A DNA stretch of 64,000 bases from Trichopria drosophilae (GCA_030407085.1 CM059582.1:66587501-66651500), one strand, 5' to 3'. Counted from the stretch's first letter, positions 1 through 11,586 are shown. The notes: a model not told the origin generated them from the letters alone. Numbers and translations: made by a program.

Positions 1-196
1 AGTTTTCTTTCAATTCTCCAATCTACAAATGTTAAAAACAATATTTTGTTAAATAATAAAATCTGCAGATAATGTCGCAGAGTGCCCCACAATTCTGTGT
101 CACAATGTATCCCACAGGATGATTTTTTTTTATTATAATTTTGTATTTTTTATAATTTATATTTTTGTATCCGTGCGTGCGTGCGTGCGTGCGCGC

Positions 197-249
<53 letters not shown>

Positions 250-1774
250 TGCGTGCGCGCGTGTGTTATGAGGGAAAGGTGAAAAACCCCCGAAAAAAAA
301 ATTAGTAACAAAAAAGAGGGGAAAACTTTTCTTTACCCACCTTTTCCAATCTATGATTTGTGAGTAATTCCAGATGTTACTGAACTTTTGGAGAAGGTTT
401 ATCCTCCAAAAATGTATATTATAATTAAATATAAATTCAAGCACAATTAAAACAAAAAAAAACAATTATAAAATTTAGAAAAAAATAAAAAAAGGAACTA
501 AAAGAAAGCAAAGAATTTTTAAAGTATTCAATAAGCCTACTGCCTTAAGTAAAAATTGAAAGTATTTAAGAATAGAAAAAGACTCCACCACGACAAGAAT
601 TTCCATTCAGAAATTAAATTGTAGTTCAATACTTTCAATCTTTTCTCATTTGCTATATACTTGTGAGAATGGTAACGAAAATATAAAGTTATTATGTTAT
701 ACATTAAATCGCTTTTTACTTGTTTTTCAGTAACTATGACCTAAAATGAACTTTAAAAAAATTATTAAAACAATATCTTTTTACTAAAATTTTAGTTTTT
801 ACTTTTTACAAACAAAACATTATTTTTCTACAACTTTATTGTATATGTAAGAACGGCTAATTACATTTATGTATTAATTTATCAATTATTAATGAATATA
901 ATTAATAAATAATTTATTAAATCACAATAATTAATGAATTACTGTTCAGTTTTCGTTATATTAATTAAGAATGAGAATTCACCTCTTCCTTCATCAACGG
1001 TTTAAAAGACATCTCGTAATTGCCGAAGCATAATTTTAATAATTGCCGTTTTTATATGCATCAAAACGCATTGTTTATTTATTGATATTGGAACCCTTAT
1101 TCATGTATTTATTCTACTGTGCTGAGAATTGGTAAAATCTCACGATAAAGTTAATGATAGAGTTCAGTAATATTAATATAATTTTTTGTTTGGAAATGTG
1201 TCTGAAAATGATACATAAACTAGGATTTCAATCTGATAATATGATTGTTCATCAAGCATCTAATCTGGTTTTCGTAGTTTCTTAATTTTGAAGAATAAAC
1301 GAGTTCCTTTCCTTCAAAAACTTCGCAAAAAGGGCAGCCACGTTTTTGACAAGCCAGTGGAGGAATGTTTGAAATAAGGATGCATACTTTCTTTCGTTAG
1401 AAAGAACTTGGTATTGTCCTGTGATTTCATTTGTTTTTGTTGAATGAATATATTTCGATTTACTAACAAATTTCCATCAGGTTGTATTTTTTTGATAATA
1501 AAAACTTGGCGAACTTTTTTAGACGGAAACTTTTCTTGGGGAGATTTATCTTTCTGTGCTAGGAATAATTAACCGTATATATATCGGCTTATTTCGCTAC
1601 ACTCATTCTTTTCATTTCAATTGCATCTTGTTATACTTTTATATTTATGTGTATATTTCGGCCATGATAACAGGTTCTCGTGCGATCTCCATATTATGTT
1701 TATTGTATTTATTCCTCTTCTTCTTATTTTTTAAGAAGTTATTATTTTATTGTTATTATTGTTATTAGCAGCAG
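1..1774. other. AT-rich intergenic stretch
   Basis: Apart from the microsatellite at its start, I see no supported gene here. The sequence is AT-rich with homopolymer runs; short open frames lack coding character and recognisable motifs. Confidence 0.6.
172..267. repeat. GT/GC alternating microsatellite
   Basis: A run of GTGC units passes into a long GT tract and back to GTGC. Pure purine-pyrimidine alternation of this length can form Z-DNA. The histidine/threonine-rich open frame on the minus strand across it is only a translation of the repeat. Confidence 0.95.
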
Positions 1775-2090
1775 GTGCAGCATCAGCCGCAGACAGAAAA
1801 CGCACTACAGCAGCAGGCGCAGCAACATGTGCAGCAGCAGGTGCAGCAGCAGGTGCGGCAGCAAATGCAGCAACAGATGCATCAGCTGCTGACACTTTTA
1901 GTGCAGCAAACGGTTCACCAGCCGTTCTGCCTGTACTGGGGCCACTGCAGCCTCCGTATTTCCAGCAGCCTTCGCCACAGTTGCAGCCTCCGCCATAGTT
2001 GCAGCCTCCGCCACAATTGCAGCCTCCTTCATTGGCAGCACAACATGACTTCCGAGGAGGCTGCAGAAGTTGCAATAAAAAAGAAAATGT
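1775..2090 (+). CDS. putative Q-rich exon
   Basis: The plus strand carries a CAG/CAA-rich stretch coding for glutamine runs with interspersed V, H and M, followed by a less biased tail with TSEEAAE near 2045-2070. Three frames are open at once because of the triplet repeat, so frame choice is uncertain. A GT donor directly after the EEAAE codons (about 2070) would join in phase to the coiled-coil exon at 2176. No start codon or function is supported; it may be only a CAG-rich repeat. Q-rich tracts are common in insect transcription factors, but I do not recognise this one. Confidence 0.3.
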
Positions 2091-2175
2091 TAGTTTTTGA
2101 TTTCGCTTTTTTCTAATGTTGAGCCAAAATAATCGACTTCAATTATCAATGCCAATAATTCTTTTTTTTTTCCAG

Positions 2176-2361
2176 ATCATTAAAAGCTTAAACAGGCGTG
2201 TGAGGCAAAAAGAACAACAAATGAACGATTTCAAAATTGAAATTAAATATTTAAAAAACCAAATTAAAATATTGAAGCGACACCACCGATACATAAATAA
2301 TACATACAAATTTGTGTTGAACTCATTTCACTCCCATTTCCCCGGTGTATCACGCATGTAA
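2176..2361 (+). CDS. putative coiled-coil terminal exon
   Basis: A polypyrimidine tract ending TTTTTCCAG immediately precedes an open phase-0 frame of about 61 residues ending at TAA. It begins IIKSLNRRVRQKEQQ and continues with heptad-like spacing of I, L and K residues (IEIKYLKNQIKILK), which predicts a coiled coil. Similar short coiled coils follow the THAP domain in P-type transposases, but no THAP domain is seen upstream. This is either the last exon of a small gene with the Q-rich exon at 1775, or a relic. No homologue is recognised. Confidence 0.35.
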   Translation: MIKSLNRRVRQKEQQMNDFKIEIKYLKNQIKILKRHHRYINNTYKFVLNSFHSHFPGVSRM

Positions 2362-2640
2362 TCAACTTAATACAATCAGGTGGTAGGAAAATGGTATGAA
2401 AATGATTTAAGATTATAATTTATGTAACTTATTTGCATTTAAAATATTAAACTAAAAAAATATGTTTAAATGAATTGAAACTGACAGCAGAATAGATAGG
2501 GATTAAAAATTAAAATTCTTTGAAAGAATTTTTACGCGTGAGTGAAGTTTTTTTATTGCATTCACTCACGTCAAATGTCAATAATTAATTTTGTTCGTGC
2601 CCTCTAGAAGCGAAAAAAATAACAAATGCTTATTGTAAAA

Positions 2641-2712
2641 AACACGTTTCGTCCCAGATTTTTTGTGTGGACTCGTCAGAAACACCACAAAAAATCCTGT
2701 CTTTTACGTGAT
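2641..2712 (-). ncRNA. hammerhead ribozyme, type III, copy 1
   Basis: Read on the minus strand, stem III (CACGT with ACGTG) encloses a GUA cleavage triplet, a weak stem I, the core CTGACGA, stem II (GTCC with GGAC) and the core GAAA. All core nucleotides are present. Stem I has only about five pairs with a mismatch, so activity is doubtful. The stem I loop starts CAGGATT and the stem II loop ends TCTG, matching copies 2 to 4 in this window. The flank shares TATTGTAAA with copy 2. Confidence 0.7.
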
Positions 2713-2995
2713 GGTTCATTAGATTATTGTAGTTTTCAAATGTTTCTAATAGAGGAGAGATATATTAGAAACATTGATAAATTATATACAAACCAAGATC
2801 GTTACGTAATGTCGTTAACGAAGTATGTATATAATGCGTTTTCCATTTAGAATAACTAGTTTTAGTTGCATTTTAAGCAACAATGTGAATATTTTTCTTG
2901 ACCTCATTTAAATCAATTAATATAATAAAAACTATTACTTGGTAAGTACGGTCGATTTACTGTGACATTTGAGAAAAAACGTTAAAATTAGATAT

Positions 2996-3370
2996 TTAGG
3001 CTTTAATGTAAACCACATGGGAAAGGAAATTTCCATTAGAACATTTGAAAAAAGATATTTTTAGTCGCAGAATATTGACATTTATGGGGATTTCAAAATC
3101 TACAATCATAAAAATGCATGTTTTATTAAAAAAAGGTAAAGATAATTTTAAAAAATTGTGTAAAATTCGAATTGTAAACACACACTTTTCCACGAAAGAC
3201 GCGCTTTTTTTTCGTGGTTTCCCCAATAGGCCTACTCCACATAAAAAAAGTAATCTGTGAAAAATAATAAGATATTTCTTATATTTAAGTATAATTGCAT
3301 CATTTCTTATTTGTCCTAGCAATGAAACTGACATATTAATTAATAAAGAATTTAAGTACATTACGAAGCC
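2996..3370. other. no supported gene
   Basis: Both strands have open frames over 200 nt here, but composition is low-complexity and no motif or splice structure supports either. Confidence 0.5.
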
Positions 3371-3828
3371 CTGCCTTCATCTATACAAAGAGCAAAACTT
3401 TTATACTTTGTTACTTACCGCCTTCACATCACAAAACGTATTATCTGTGACTGATGGATTGGCAGTATTCACTGCCTTCATCTACGCAGGTTAACAGTTT
3501 TAATTACTTTTGTTACTTACTACTTCCACATGACTGAACGCATTACCTGTGACTGATGCATTGCCAGTATTCACTGCCTTCATCTACACAGGTAAAAACT
3601 CGTAATTACTTTGGTTACTTACTACTTCCACATGACTGAACGCATTACCTGTGACTGATGCATTGACAGTATTCACTGCCTTCATCTACACAGGTAAAAA
3701 CTCGTAATTACTTTTGTTAGTTACTACTTCCACATAACTAAACGCATTACCTGTGACTGATGCATTGACAATATTCGTTGCCTTCATCTACACAGGTAAA
3801 AACTCTTAAATACTTTTGTTGCTTATTA
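3371..3828. repeat. 102-bp minisatellite, about 4.5 copies
   Basis: Units start at 3371, 3472, 3574, 3676 and 3778, each opening with the CTGCCTTCATCTACACAGG type motif (first and last diverged). The spacing is 101-102 bp. The central two units are nearly identical and the outer ones are more diverged, the usual pattern of unequal exchange. Confidence 0.95.
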
Positions 3829-3901
3829 TTTATTATATATTACTAGATCCTTATGTAGATAGTCTCTTACGTATATAGCAATACGCATTACTACAAGTAT
3901 A

Positions 3902-4819
3902 TCATGCAGGTACTTTGCTTGTGTGCGTGCTCTGCATGTTCTTCATTTTTAATAATTTCTGATTTTTAGTTTTAACCTCTGTACTTGATTTTCTTTTCAC
4001 TGACATTTTCGACTCATTATGTTGCCTGGCAATGGCAAATATTTTAACTTTTATTAGAAATTGTAACATTAATATTCGATGTGCATAGCACTGATTTGTA
4101 TCCTTGAACCAATCCGGGTAAATATTTTTCACATGCAATTCGCAAATGTTACTTAGTTTACTTCTCAAACTTTTACCATACTAGTATAATTTGCAGTGAG
4201 CGTGCAGTACGCTTAACTGAAGGGTGATAATATTAACGAATTCTTCGGTTGGCCGTATTAGCCATTGAACATCTGGAGCATTTTCATCGTCGTGTTCAAA
4301 TTCTCGATTTCGCAAGTAATTTTTATTAGCATTCAAAGAATCCATTGGCGTTTTCATTATTTCCGTAGGACAAGTTTCGCAATTTGTCTTTTTATACCCA
4401 TAACGTGCAATATATCCTGCAAAATACGTTATGGCATTTCCTTCATATGATCCTTCCCCAACAACATCGGAAGGAATCAAATGAGTCAATAGGCGTTCCC
4501 CATCGACTTCCGAAAATGTGGACTACTGAACAAAATCGGATTCGACGAACTCTTCATCACTATTCTCATCGAGGATTGCTGATGCACTCATATCCATTTC
4601 CGACTGGGCTTCTGACAAGAACATGGAACTTGTCAACGGCGCAACTTCAGGACATATAACATTGCCTTTGTTTGTTCCATAAATATTTCCACTGGATATA
4701 ATGTGTCGCAATGTCAAGCGGACCATTTGAGCAGTTGGATTGGGATTAAATCCTCCTCGACCTCGAAGTTTGGAAAAAGTTTGTGCCACAGAATCTTGGT
4801 TGCATAAAGCTGTTGCCAA
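3902..4819 (-). pseudogene. P-element transposase, C-terminal part
   Basis: Two frames give the P-type C terminus. The first (4819-4523) has NQDSVAQTFSKLRGRGGFNPNP, matching the conserved NxDxxExxFSxIRxxGGxNxxP block. The second (4489-4181) has NAITYFAGYIARYGYKK and, later, LIRPTEEFVNII. A third (4168-3902) has YPDWF and HRILML...FLIKVKIFAIARQHN before the stop. In P transposases this region follows the insertion domain and completes the catalytic core. Frameshifts separate the parts. Confidence 0.8.
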
Positions 4820-4971
4820 TTAAAATTCTGGATGCTCTTCTTTTATAGCATCATACATGTTCAATATTGCTTTTACCGTCGTTACCATGCCATCAAAACA
4901 TGGTGGTCTGTTTAGTTTATCGCGAGAGATACTCCAATTTTCACACCATTTTACAAATGACGTTAATAAAT

Positions 4972-5767
4972 TAAATAATAATTAATAATATTTCTTGGTG
5001 TTACGGGTCAATTAACTAATAATATAAAAATTCTTTTTAAATTAACATATTTGTTTTTTTGGTTTTCGATTGAAAACACGAAGATGGTAAAAAGATGAAC
5101 ATTGCCGGATTTTGTATGATAATCGCGACAAAACCTTAACTTTGGAATATTCATATCTGTATTTAAATTGACTTACATATAAATGGGTTTTGTGTCCCTC
5201 TAGCGACTATCGTAGAAGCAAGTGCCTATTGTAAATAATATACATTTCGTCTCAGGATCCCGTGTAGACTCTTCGGTAGGGCAATCACAGGAATCCCTGC
5301 CCTAGATGTATATATGGTTTCTTCATTTAGTATGCAATTTTTAAATAAAACTGTCAGAGGAGGAAGTGATATAATTATTGCATAGATATATATACGACTA
5401 TTATTCGGTAACGGAATATCGTTATCCAGTTCGTATATATATTTGGTATACAATGATAAAAATCAAAATAATCGTTGAAAGTAGCAACGAAAAAGTTTTC
5501 TTCTCGACCGTCTTAATTTTAAATTAAATAATAATTAATAATATTTCTTGGTGTTACTGGTCATACAAACTCCGGCGATGTTCATCTTTTTACCATCTTC
5601 GTGTTTTCAATCAAAAAACCAAAAAAAAATTATGTTAATTTAAAAAGAATTTTTATATTATTAGTTAATTGACCCGTAACACCAAGAAATATTATTAATT
5701 ATTATTTAATTTGAAATTAAGACGGTCGAGAAGAAAACTTTTTCGTTGCTACTTTCAACGATTATTT
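4972..5767. repeat. foldback insertion inside the P-like element
   Basis: The sequence at 4972-5096 recurs inverted at about 5580-5710, and 5465-5555 recurs inverted at about 5660-5768, giving a compound hairpin. The 14-nt string TGACGTTAATAAAT lies on both sides (4958-4971 and 5768-5781), as a target duplication would. The unique centre holds hammerhead copy 2. The left arm appears truncated relative to the right. Confidence 0.75.
5239..5312 (-). ncRNA. hammerhead ribozyme, type III, copy 2 (core mutated)
   Basis: On the minus strand, stem III is a perfect TATACAT/ATGTATA pair enclosing an AUC triplet. Stem I is TAGGGCA/TGCCCTA, stem II GTCT/AGAC, and GAAA is intact. The first core segment reads CCGAAGA instead of CTGANGA, a single U-to-C change at a position needed for catalysis, so it is probably inactive. 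Stem I loop begins GGGATTCC. Perfect stems with one core change fit recent loss. Confidence 0.7.
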
Positions 5768-5781
5768 TGACGTTAATAAAT

Positions 5782-6626
5782 CTTTTGATATTACATTCTG
5801 GTCAGATAATGGACCTTTTTGCATGTTAGCATTATTGATGTGATAGACATTCATGGCATCAATAACTTTATTCATTCTACCGGTAAAATCTGCTGACATT
5901 TTCCACGTCGAAGTCTTAAGAGCTCCGCTTTCGCCTGCAGTCGTTATCGACGCAAAAACCTGGCACTTAACATTTGAAACGCAATTTTCACATTCATGGC
6001 TTGAAAGTTAGTGGGAAAAAAGTGCGTTTCTTTAATATTACCGAGAACATTTGAAGTGCTTAAACTTCTGTCAATCTGCTAGGTCTCAAATAAATCATTA
6101 AAAGACATTATAGCGTCTCCATTAACATAAATTACTTTATGTTTTCGAAGGTGGTACACAAGGCGCTTAATTGAGGCCAGTCAAAAGATGCAAAATAACG
6201 CGTTTCCTGAAAGACGAAAGGTTTATTAGGCGAAACCTTCCAAAACTTGTACGTTTTTTAATTTGGTCCACCTTGATCACACGTCGTCATGTAATGAAAT
6301 ATGCCACAATCTGCCGCCATGGATTGTCGGCATTAATGGAATCAGCGGTAAATAGCAGAACATTTTGAGATCTCTTATCCAGTCGCCCAATGGGCCCTAA
6401 ATCTACAAGACCCTCTGTAAAATCATATTTCTCGCTATACTCTTCGAACTCTTTAATAGACATTGCATCGTACTTTAAACAGCAAAGCCTTTCAGAAGGA
6501 GAACGAATCTCAATTCTATTCAAGATATTGTCAGAGAATCCAGCTGTTATATCTACATCAGCAATCCATTTCTTTACAGACGATTCCGACGGAAGATTCA
6601 AACCAGATTTCCTAAGCCGAGAATAA
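5782..6626 (-). pseudogene. P-element transposase, central catalytic part
   Basis: The best frame (6601-6287) contains LPSESSVKKWIADVDITAGF, SERLCCLKYDAMSIKEFEEY and then LLFTADSINADNPWRQIVAYF. These match the P/THAP9 RNase H-like domain order: the helix before the core, the strand with the first catalytic aspartate (KYDAMSI, usually DEM), and the strand leading to the GTP-binding insertion. Downstream to about 5782 the frame is broken, but pieces of the insertion region remain. Confidence 0.7.
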
Positions 6627-6775
6627 CCGCTTGCTGAATAATAAAATATTTGTTTCGCGAGATCTTGTTCTTCTTTACTGAACTCAGTTGTTCCTTTATG
6701 GAATTACAATTGGACCATAGTTTTAGCAACCGGATTCATATCCGTTTCTTTTCTTAAAAATTCCTGTAACGTATG

Positions 6776-7342
6776 TCAACAGTTACTTTTCTGTTTCCGG
6801 TTTGTTTCATCCCGACGCAGTAACTTAGCTCTGCAATATTTCAGTTGTTGTTTGTATCGTTGAACAATGGCATTCAACTTCGCATTCTTCTTTTTCAGTT
6901 GTACTATAATACTGTTTGTTATGGGTCTTGCTGCTCGGCAACTGCAAATAGAGTGCGATGGTTTTACTGATACCTTTTCTTGTACGATCAGCTTCGAATT
7001 ATTATGGACAGCTATTAAGTCGTCTCTTAATTCTGTTACCAACTTTTGCGCTACTGTCTCGGTTGCTTGGTTTGTGGAAAACGTATCAAATTGGTAGCTC
7101 GAATTTATCCATTCAATATCTTCGTCAGAGTCCGATGTAAAGTTTTCGAAAATTTCCTTTGCTGAGGGGTAACACTTTTTTGTACTTTTTTTACGTTCGT
7201 CGTTACTAGAATCGAATATACTTTCTTTTCTAATACGTCCTAGATGATCATTTTTCACCGACGTCTCGCTCAAAAGAGTAGTATTGTTCGGTAATTGATC
7301 ATTACTGGTAATATTTCCAGTAGAATATTCATTGCCTATCAC
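6776..7342 (-). pseudogene. P-element transposase, linker and coiled coil
   Basis: An open 188-residue frame: an acidic/serine-rich linker, then CSCRAARPITNSIIVQLKKKN and a basic heptad-rich segment (NAIVQRYKQQLKYCRAKLLRRD). In P transposases a leucine-zipper dimerisation helix sits between THAP and catalytic domains, exactly the position here. No function beyond dimerisation is implied. Confidence 0.6.
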
Positions 7343-7923
7343 TCTTATCTCTTCAGTAATCAGTTCACTTTCCTCTTCTTCACATATTACTGTTTCTTCG
7401 ATGAGAATCTGCGCGCATAACGTAATATTTGTAATACATCACACATGCATATAATAATAGCATAAATCGACCAGTGAGTGAAGAAAACTTCTTTCAACAA
7501 TAAGGCAACAGGCAACAATATAATTGTTTATTATATATCAGCATTTTCAAATATAGTACATACACTCATTTGTTGTATTGGAGGTTGTAGTTAATTTTAG
7601 AAGTAAAACTTTTCAATAAGTCGGCGGATTTCCTTATTTTCTGCACCCCTTCTATCCCCACCGACCGACTTAGGACATTTGTATCCCTAAAAATCACGTC
7701 TGGTGGAAAAATATATAATTTTTTGGGAAATATTCAATTTGTATTAACAATAATACGTTTATATACCTTCGTAAACGCATTATTACCTATTACCCCAACG
7801 CTTATTTTTTTCACAATACCTATACAGTTCGTATGTAAACTGTAAATATTATTTATAACGTTTAAAAAAATGTTGTCTGACTGTTATAGCAAGATTTTTG
7901 AATGTACATAGAGTTGAAACAAA

Positions 7924-8343
7924 TTATATTATATGAAATATAGTTGAAATAAATACACTAACATTTCTATTCACATAATTACACGAGTGCAAAATGGCAT
8001 TTACAAGGAAAATTCTACAGTCCTTGGTCGAGATGTACGTTATTAATTTTACTTCTTCATCCTTATGCACGTAAATATCCCTCTCTGCCATTTCTTCGAT
8101 ATCATGTGCTTCTTTGGTAAGTACAATCTGACTTGAGGACTCGTGTTGCCACGGCAGAGGAATGCTTCCTCTTCGCAAACTGTTTTGGTCCGTCCCAACA
8201 AAGTCCTCTTCTTTGAAATGATTTTTGCACAATCCTGCACGACGAATTGAACTTGCGGACCATTTCAGTAATTTATCGTTGCCTACGAATATAAAAATTA
8301 TTATATTACAATGCCAAGATATAGTCGAACTTATTACCGACAA
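7924..8343 (-). pseudogene. P-element THAP domain remnant
   Basis: The frame contains WSASSIRRAGLCKNHFKEEDF followed by NSLRRGSIPLPW, the second half of a THAP zinc finger: the C-x2-H metal pair (LCKNH) and the closing AVPxxx-like motif (here SIPLPW). The first C-x2-C pair would be in an upstream exon; an AG acceptor (TTCGTAG) directly before GNDKLLKW supports an intron. I did not find the first exon up to 8520. Confidence 0.65.
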
Positions 8344-9370
8344 GGTACTTTTTACGGGTCGTTAATGATGGCTAACTAAAATCATCGACACCAAACCGAA
8401 ATATCTGCAAAATTTGTAGCTTTTCTGCTTTTCAAAAGTTGCTGTCTTTCTGGTCTTTTGCTCATTTATTCAAACAAAATGGATCGAGATCGTTAACTTA
8501 AATAACAGCCAGCCAACTCCTAGTGAAAATAAAGGTATGGAATCAATAATAGAATGAAAGACAAAATATTTATAAGAACATAATAATTATGCGCAGGAAG
8601 TTCGCATCGTTTGAATCCAACGAAAATTAGAAAACATTTTTTGTGTATTTCGCCTTTTTAGGCTTATTATAGGTAAAAAATAAGGTGCCAATGAAAAAAA
8701 AAATTATAGCACCTCAAAAATATTAAAAAAAAAGATAACAAAGTCGGGCGCTGGACTTAGCCAGGGAGCGACTATGCGTGACCCGATACCGTGTATAGCG
8801 TAATGGCATATGCACGGAGAGCGACGACTTGTCGAATTCAACCAAGTCCAGTATATAAAATAAATCCGCTTCCGATTAGATAATTGTTTAAATATGTTGA
8901 TAATGTTATTAACTAAGTACAGACAAATTTTTATTCGATTTCTATACCCGGAATGTTTTCAAAATTGACCGTTAGTGAAAAAAGGTCTCGTGCTGCGCAT
9001 ATTTTCAAATTCAACCAAGACCAGTATATAAAATAAATCCGCTTCCGATTAGATAATTATTTAAATATGTCGATAATGTTATTAATTAACTATACATAAC
9101 TATTTAATCGTTTGCCATGTATATACATAATGTTATTAATTCTTTTCGGTGAATTCCGTTAATTTTAAATTAAATCTATTATTAAATAAAGTTAAATCAG
9201 AACCGAAAAATCATTTTTCCCCATGTTAATCAAATGCAAAACTTCAAGCGCTTTGCGCGACCTCTAAATCGAATTTAATCGATTTTTACCAAGAGAAAAA
9301 ATATTTTTCTTTTTTTTTTTCTTTCGATTGCAACTATATCCCAGAAATTTTTAATTTTTGAAACACCGTA
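8344..9370. other. AT-rich stretch with a direct duplication
   Basis: No gene is supported. An ~80-bp segment opening AATTCAACCAAG is present at 8834-8914 and again, slightly diverged, at 9008-9086. The 94-bp spacer is unrelated. Confidence 0.7.
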
Positions 9371-9458
9371 ATATATATATATATATATATATGTATATAT
9401 TAAAACAATTGATAATTAAAATATATATACACATATATGATAGATAGATAGATAGATA
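9371..9458. repeat. AT and GATA microsatellites
   Basis: An (AT)n tract at 9371-9392 and a (GATA)5 tract at 9439-9458. The GATA tract abuts the 3' end of the non-LTR element on its right, so on the minus strand the element ends in (TATC)n, a tail type used by some non-LTR families. Confidence 0.85.
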
Positions 9459-10480
9459 CTTTATTTCCTCATCAGATACAAAAATGTTTATCTATAAGGA
9501 TGGCACAATGGAGAGCGACGCAAATAAATAGCTAAATGCAAATATAAATAAAATAAATTAAACGCATGGGTGCCGTCGTACATATATTGGTAAGGTTAAC
9601 GCAAATGAACACATAAAGGTGAAAAACGTAATCTAACTAAAATAAATGAAACTAATTTAACGAATTTCGCAGATGAGATATCACAAATTAGTTTATGACT
9701 AGGTTCTGACGCAGAGTCCGCTGTAGGGGGAGTGGGCTTGATCATCTTCGTTAATTTGTAAAGCGGGACTCACGATACTCATAAACTCTGCGGAGGTAAG
9801 AGTGTAGCGCTTTGAGAGTGTGTAGGGCTTTGTCGTTTAGCAAAGAGAAGAATTCCGAGTAGCGCGCTGGCAGATCTGCTGGGTCCGAGGCGAAAGACCA
9901 CAGGGAACGTCGAAGGTCCTCGAAGGCTGGACAGTGAAGGAGCATATGTTCGGGTGTCTTTAGCAATCCTGAGTTACAGGACTGGCATCGTCTCCCCGGA
10001 TCCAGGCGCATGGTGACATAGTCTATAACAAAACATGAAGCGTGACATGTAGCCAGTCTCACCTGCAGCCTGGAGCGGAGAAAAGCGAGTGGAGCACGTT
10101 CCGGGAGGGAATACAAGGTCGACGTAGTTTCTGAGGGTATAAGGCCGAAGGTCAGTGAGGAAGATTGAGTCACTCTCTGTAGCTTTGAGGCTCTAAGCCT
10201 TGACTTTAACGACGCCAGTTGGTCGTGAGCACGAGATATCCAATCCTCTGAGAAGAGGTCCGACCAAAAGTCCTGTGAGGTAAGGCCAAAAAGGTTCGAA
10301 ACCTGGGAAGCCCAGTTATATGAGTCGCCATTCTGATTGCTTCTTATTGCCAAGTCCACGAGCCTCTTCAGGGTGATTCTGGGAATCCTCGTCTCAGCCA
10401 TATCTGATATTTTGGCAATCCAGTTAATTGTCATAGTATCCGTGCAGTATATACGGCCGTGCATTTAGCTTCATTGTAGC
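9459..10480 (-). mobile_element. 5'-truncated non-LTR retrotransposon
   Basis: Only the 3' part of ORF2 and the 3' UTR remain, ending on the minus strand in AATAAAG and (TATC)n. The left coding limit is near 10464, beyond which similarity stops, so it is 5'-truncated, as is usual for target-primed reverse transcription. Clade not certain. Confidence 0.75.
9751..10464 (-). pseudogene. non-LTR ORF2 C terminus, CCHC zinc finger
   Basis: An open 237-residue frame. Residues near 165-185 read CQSCNSGLLKTPEHMLLHC, the C-x2-C-x12-H-x4-C cysteine-rich motif that closes ORF2 of many non-LTR elements, preceded by FLRSRLQVRLATC, a conserved arginine-rich segment. It lacks the endonuclease and RT domains, so it encodes no working protein. 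The absence of stops suggests relatively recent insertion. Confidence 0.75.
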
Positions 10481-11398
10481 TTCTAATATGATTGTTGTCA
10501 AAATAAAAAAAAATATGTTATTAAAGTTGAAGAATTTTCGCATATTTTTGTTTTTTATTCATTAAATTTGGATGAATAGTTTCCGAGAAAAAAGTCCACG
10601 AATATAGGCATTTTTTATCTCAAAAACTATAAACTTTAGAAAAAAGTTTATTTGACAAAATATTTTTGTTTTGACATGATTTACCTGCCTGAATTTTTGT
10701 AGATTTTTTTGCACTTTTTTTTTTATATACGTAATTGTTTATAACTATTGAAGGGCCCGTTAAAACATGACAGTCACCCAATGATTTTTGTTCGGAATAA
10801 TCATAAGAATCGATTAAAACGGTTTTTGAACAGACGCTAGTCGATCGGTCGATAATTTCGTTTTCTAAGCGACTTTTCGGCGGTAAACCGATCGCCTAAT
10901 ATCGCCTAATAATGTGACGATGTGCATCAAAAGGAGACATATAATGGTGAATTTTTTCTATATAAAAGTTTGTATTGATTATAATGGCTGCTTTTTCGCG
11001 GCCAGAATTATTGGCTTATCGTCCACCGACCGTGAAGCGGGCTTTGGGGTTTTCTCGGGAAAACCCCGCGCCAGGTGGACGACTCGCTTTTGCTCAGCCC
11101 GGCTAGCTGGCGATCTCCGGTAGGGCACGAGCTCGCCCAGAGGAGGTCGGCTCCTGCCTCCTTCCGCGCCTGAAACGGGGATCGCGAAATCTCCTACGGC
11201 GGCACCGCACACCGCCCGCACAAGCTACGACAGGGGGGTAGCAGGAAACAATAATAATAATAATAATTTTCTTTTATAAAAAAAGGATATTGGGCCTTCT
11301 TGCCCTCTCAATTTTATTGAGATAAACACACGTGTGGCCCACGGCCGACTTACAATTAGTTGTTCACAAAGTTGGTGTTTCGCCTGCTCGCTCCCGAC
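10481..11398. other. no gene; AT-rich then GC-rich
   Basis: To about 10900 the sequence is AT-rich without signals. From 10980 it turns GC-rich abruptly, with several overlapping open frames on both strands that have no recognisable motif. A (AAT)n tract sits at 11250-11267. The GC-rich part may be the leader of a degraded element containing the two minisatellites that follow. Confidence 0.5.
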
Positions 11399-11510
11399 AA
11401 AATGGCGTTTCGTCCTCGGTTCGACGGCCGTCTCGTCCTCGGCTTGACGACAGGTCTCGTCCTCGCTTGACGGCAGGTCTCGTCCTCGCTTGACGGCAGA
11501 TTTCGTCCTC
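11399..11510. repeat. ~31-bp GC-rich minisatellite
   Basis: About four units built on CGTCCTCG..TTGACGGCAGGTCT. The two units with CTTGACGGCAG are almost identical. Confidence 0.8.
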
Positions 11511-11586
11511 GAGTTTTCCGATTTTTCGGGCCGTTTCTCCCTACTCGCAACGACGTACTCGAAAGCCAATAATCTCGACTCGAACT

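Larger units (their letters stand above)
3902..8343 (-). mobile_element. degenerate P-like DNA transposon
   Basis: From right to left, the minus strand carries the parts of a P/THAP9-type transposase in the correct order: THAP zinc finger, coiled coil, RNase H-like catalytic core pieces, and the C-terminal domain. Frameshifts and stops break it throughout, and a ~0.8-kb foldback sequence interrupts it near 4972-5767. I could not define terminal inverted repeats or a target duplication, so the outer limits are those of the coding relic only. Confidence 0.8.

Noticed and set aside
157..465. His/Thr-rich open frame
   Set aside because: It is the GT microsatellite read as codons; no initiation context or homology.
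1731..2116. Several parallel Ala-, Gln- and Cys-rich frames over the CAG tract
   Set aside because: Only one frame at most can be real; the Ala and Cys frames are shadows of the triplet repeat.
11405..11530. GGACGAAAC motifs as hammerheads
   Set aside because: They belong to the minisatellite; no CTGANGA core or pairing stems.
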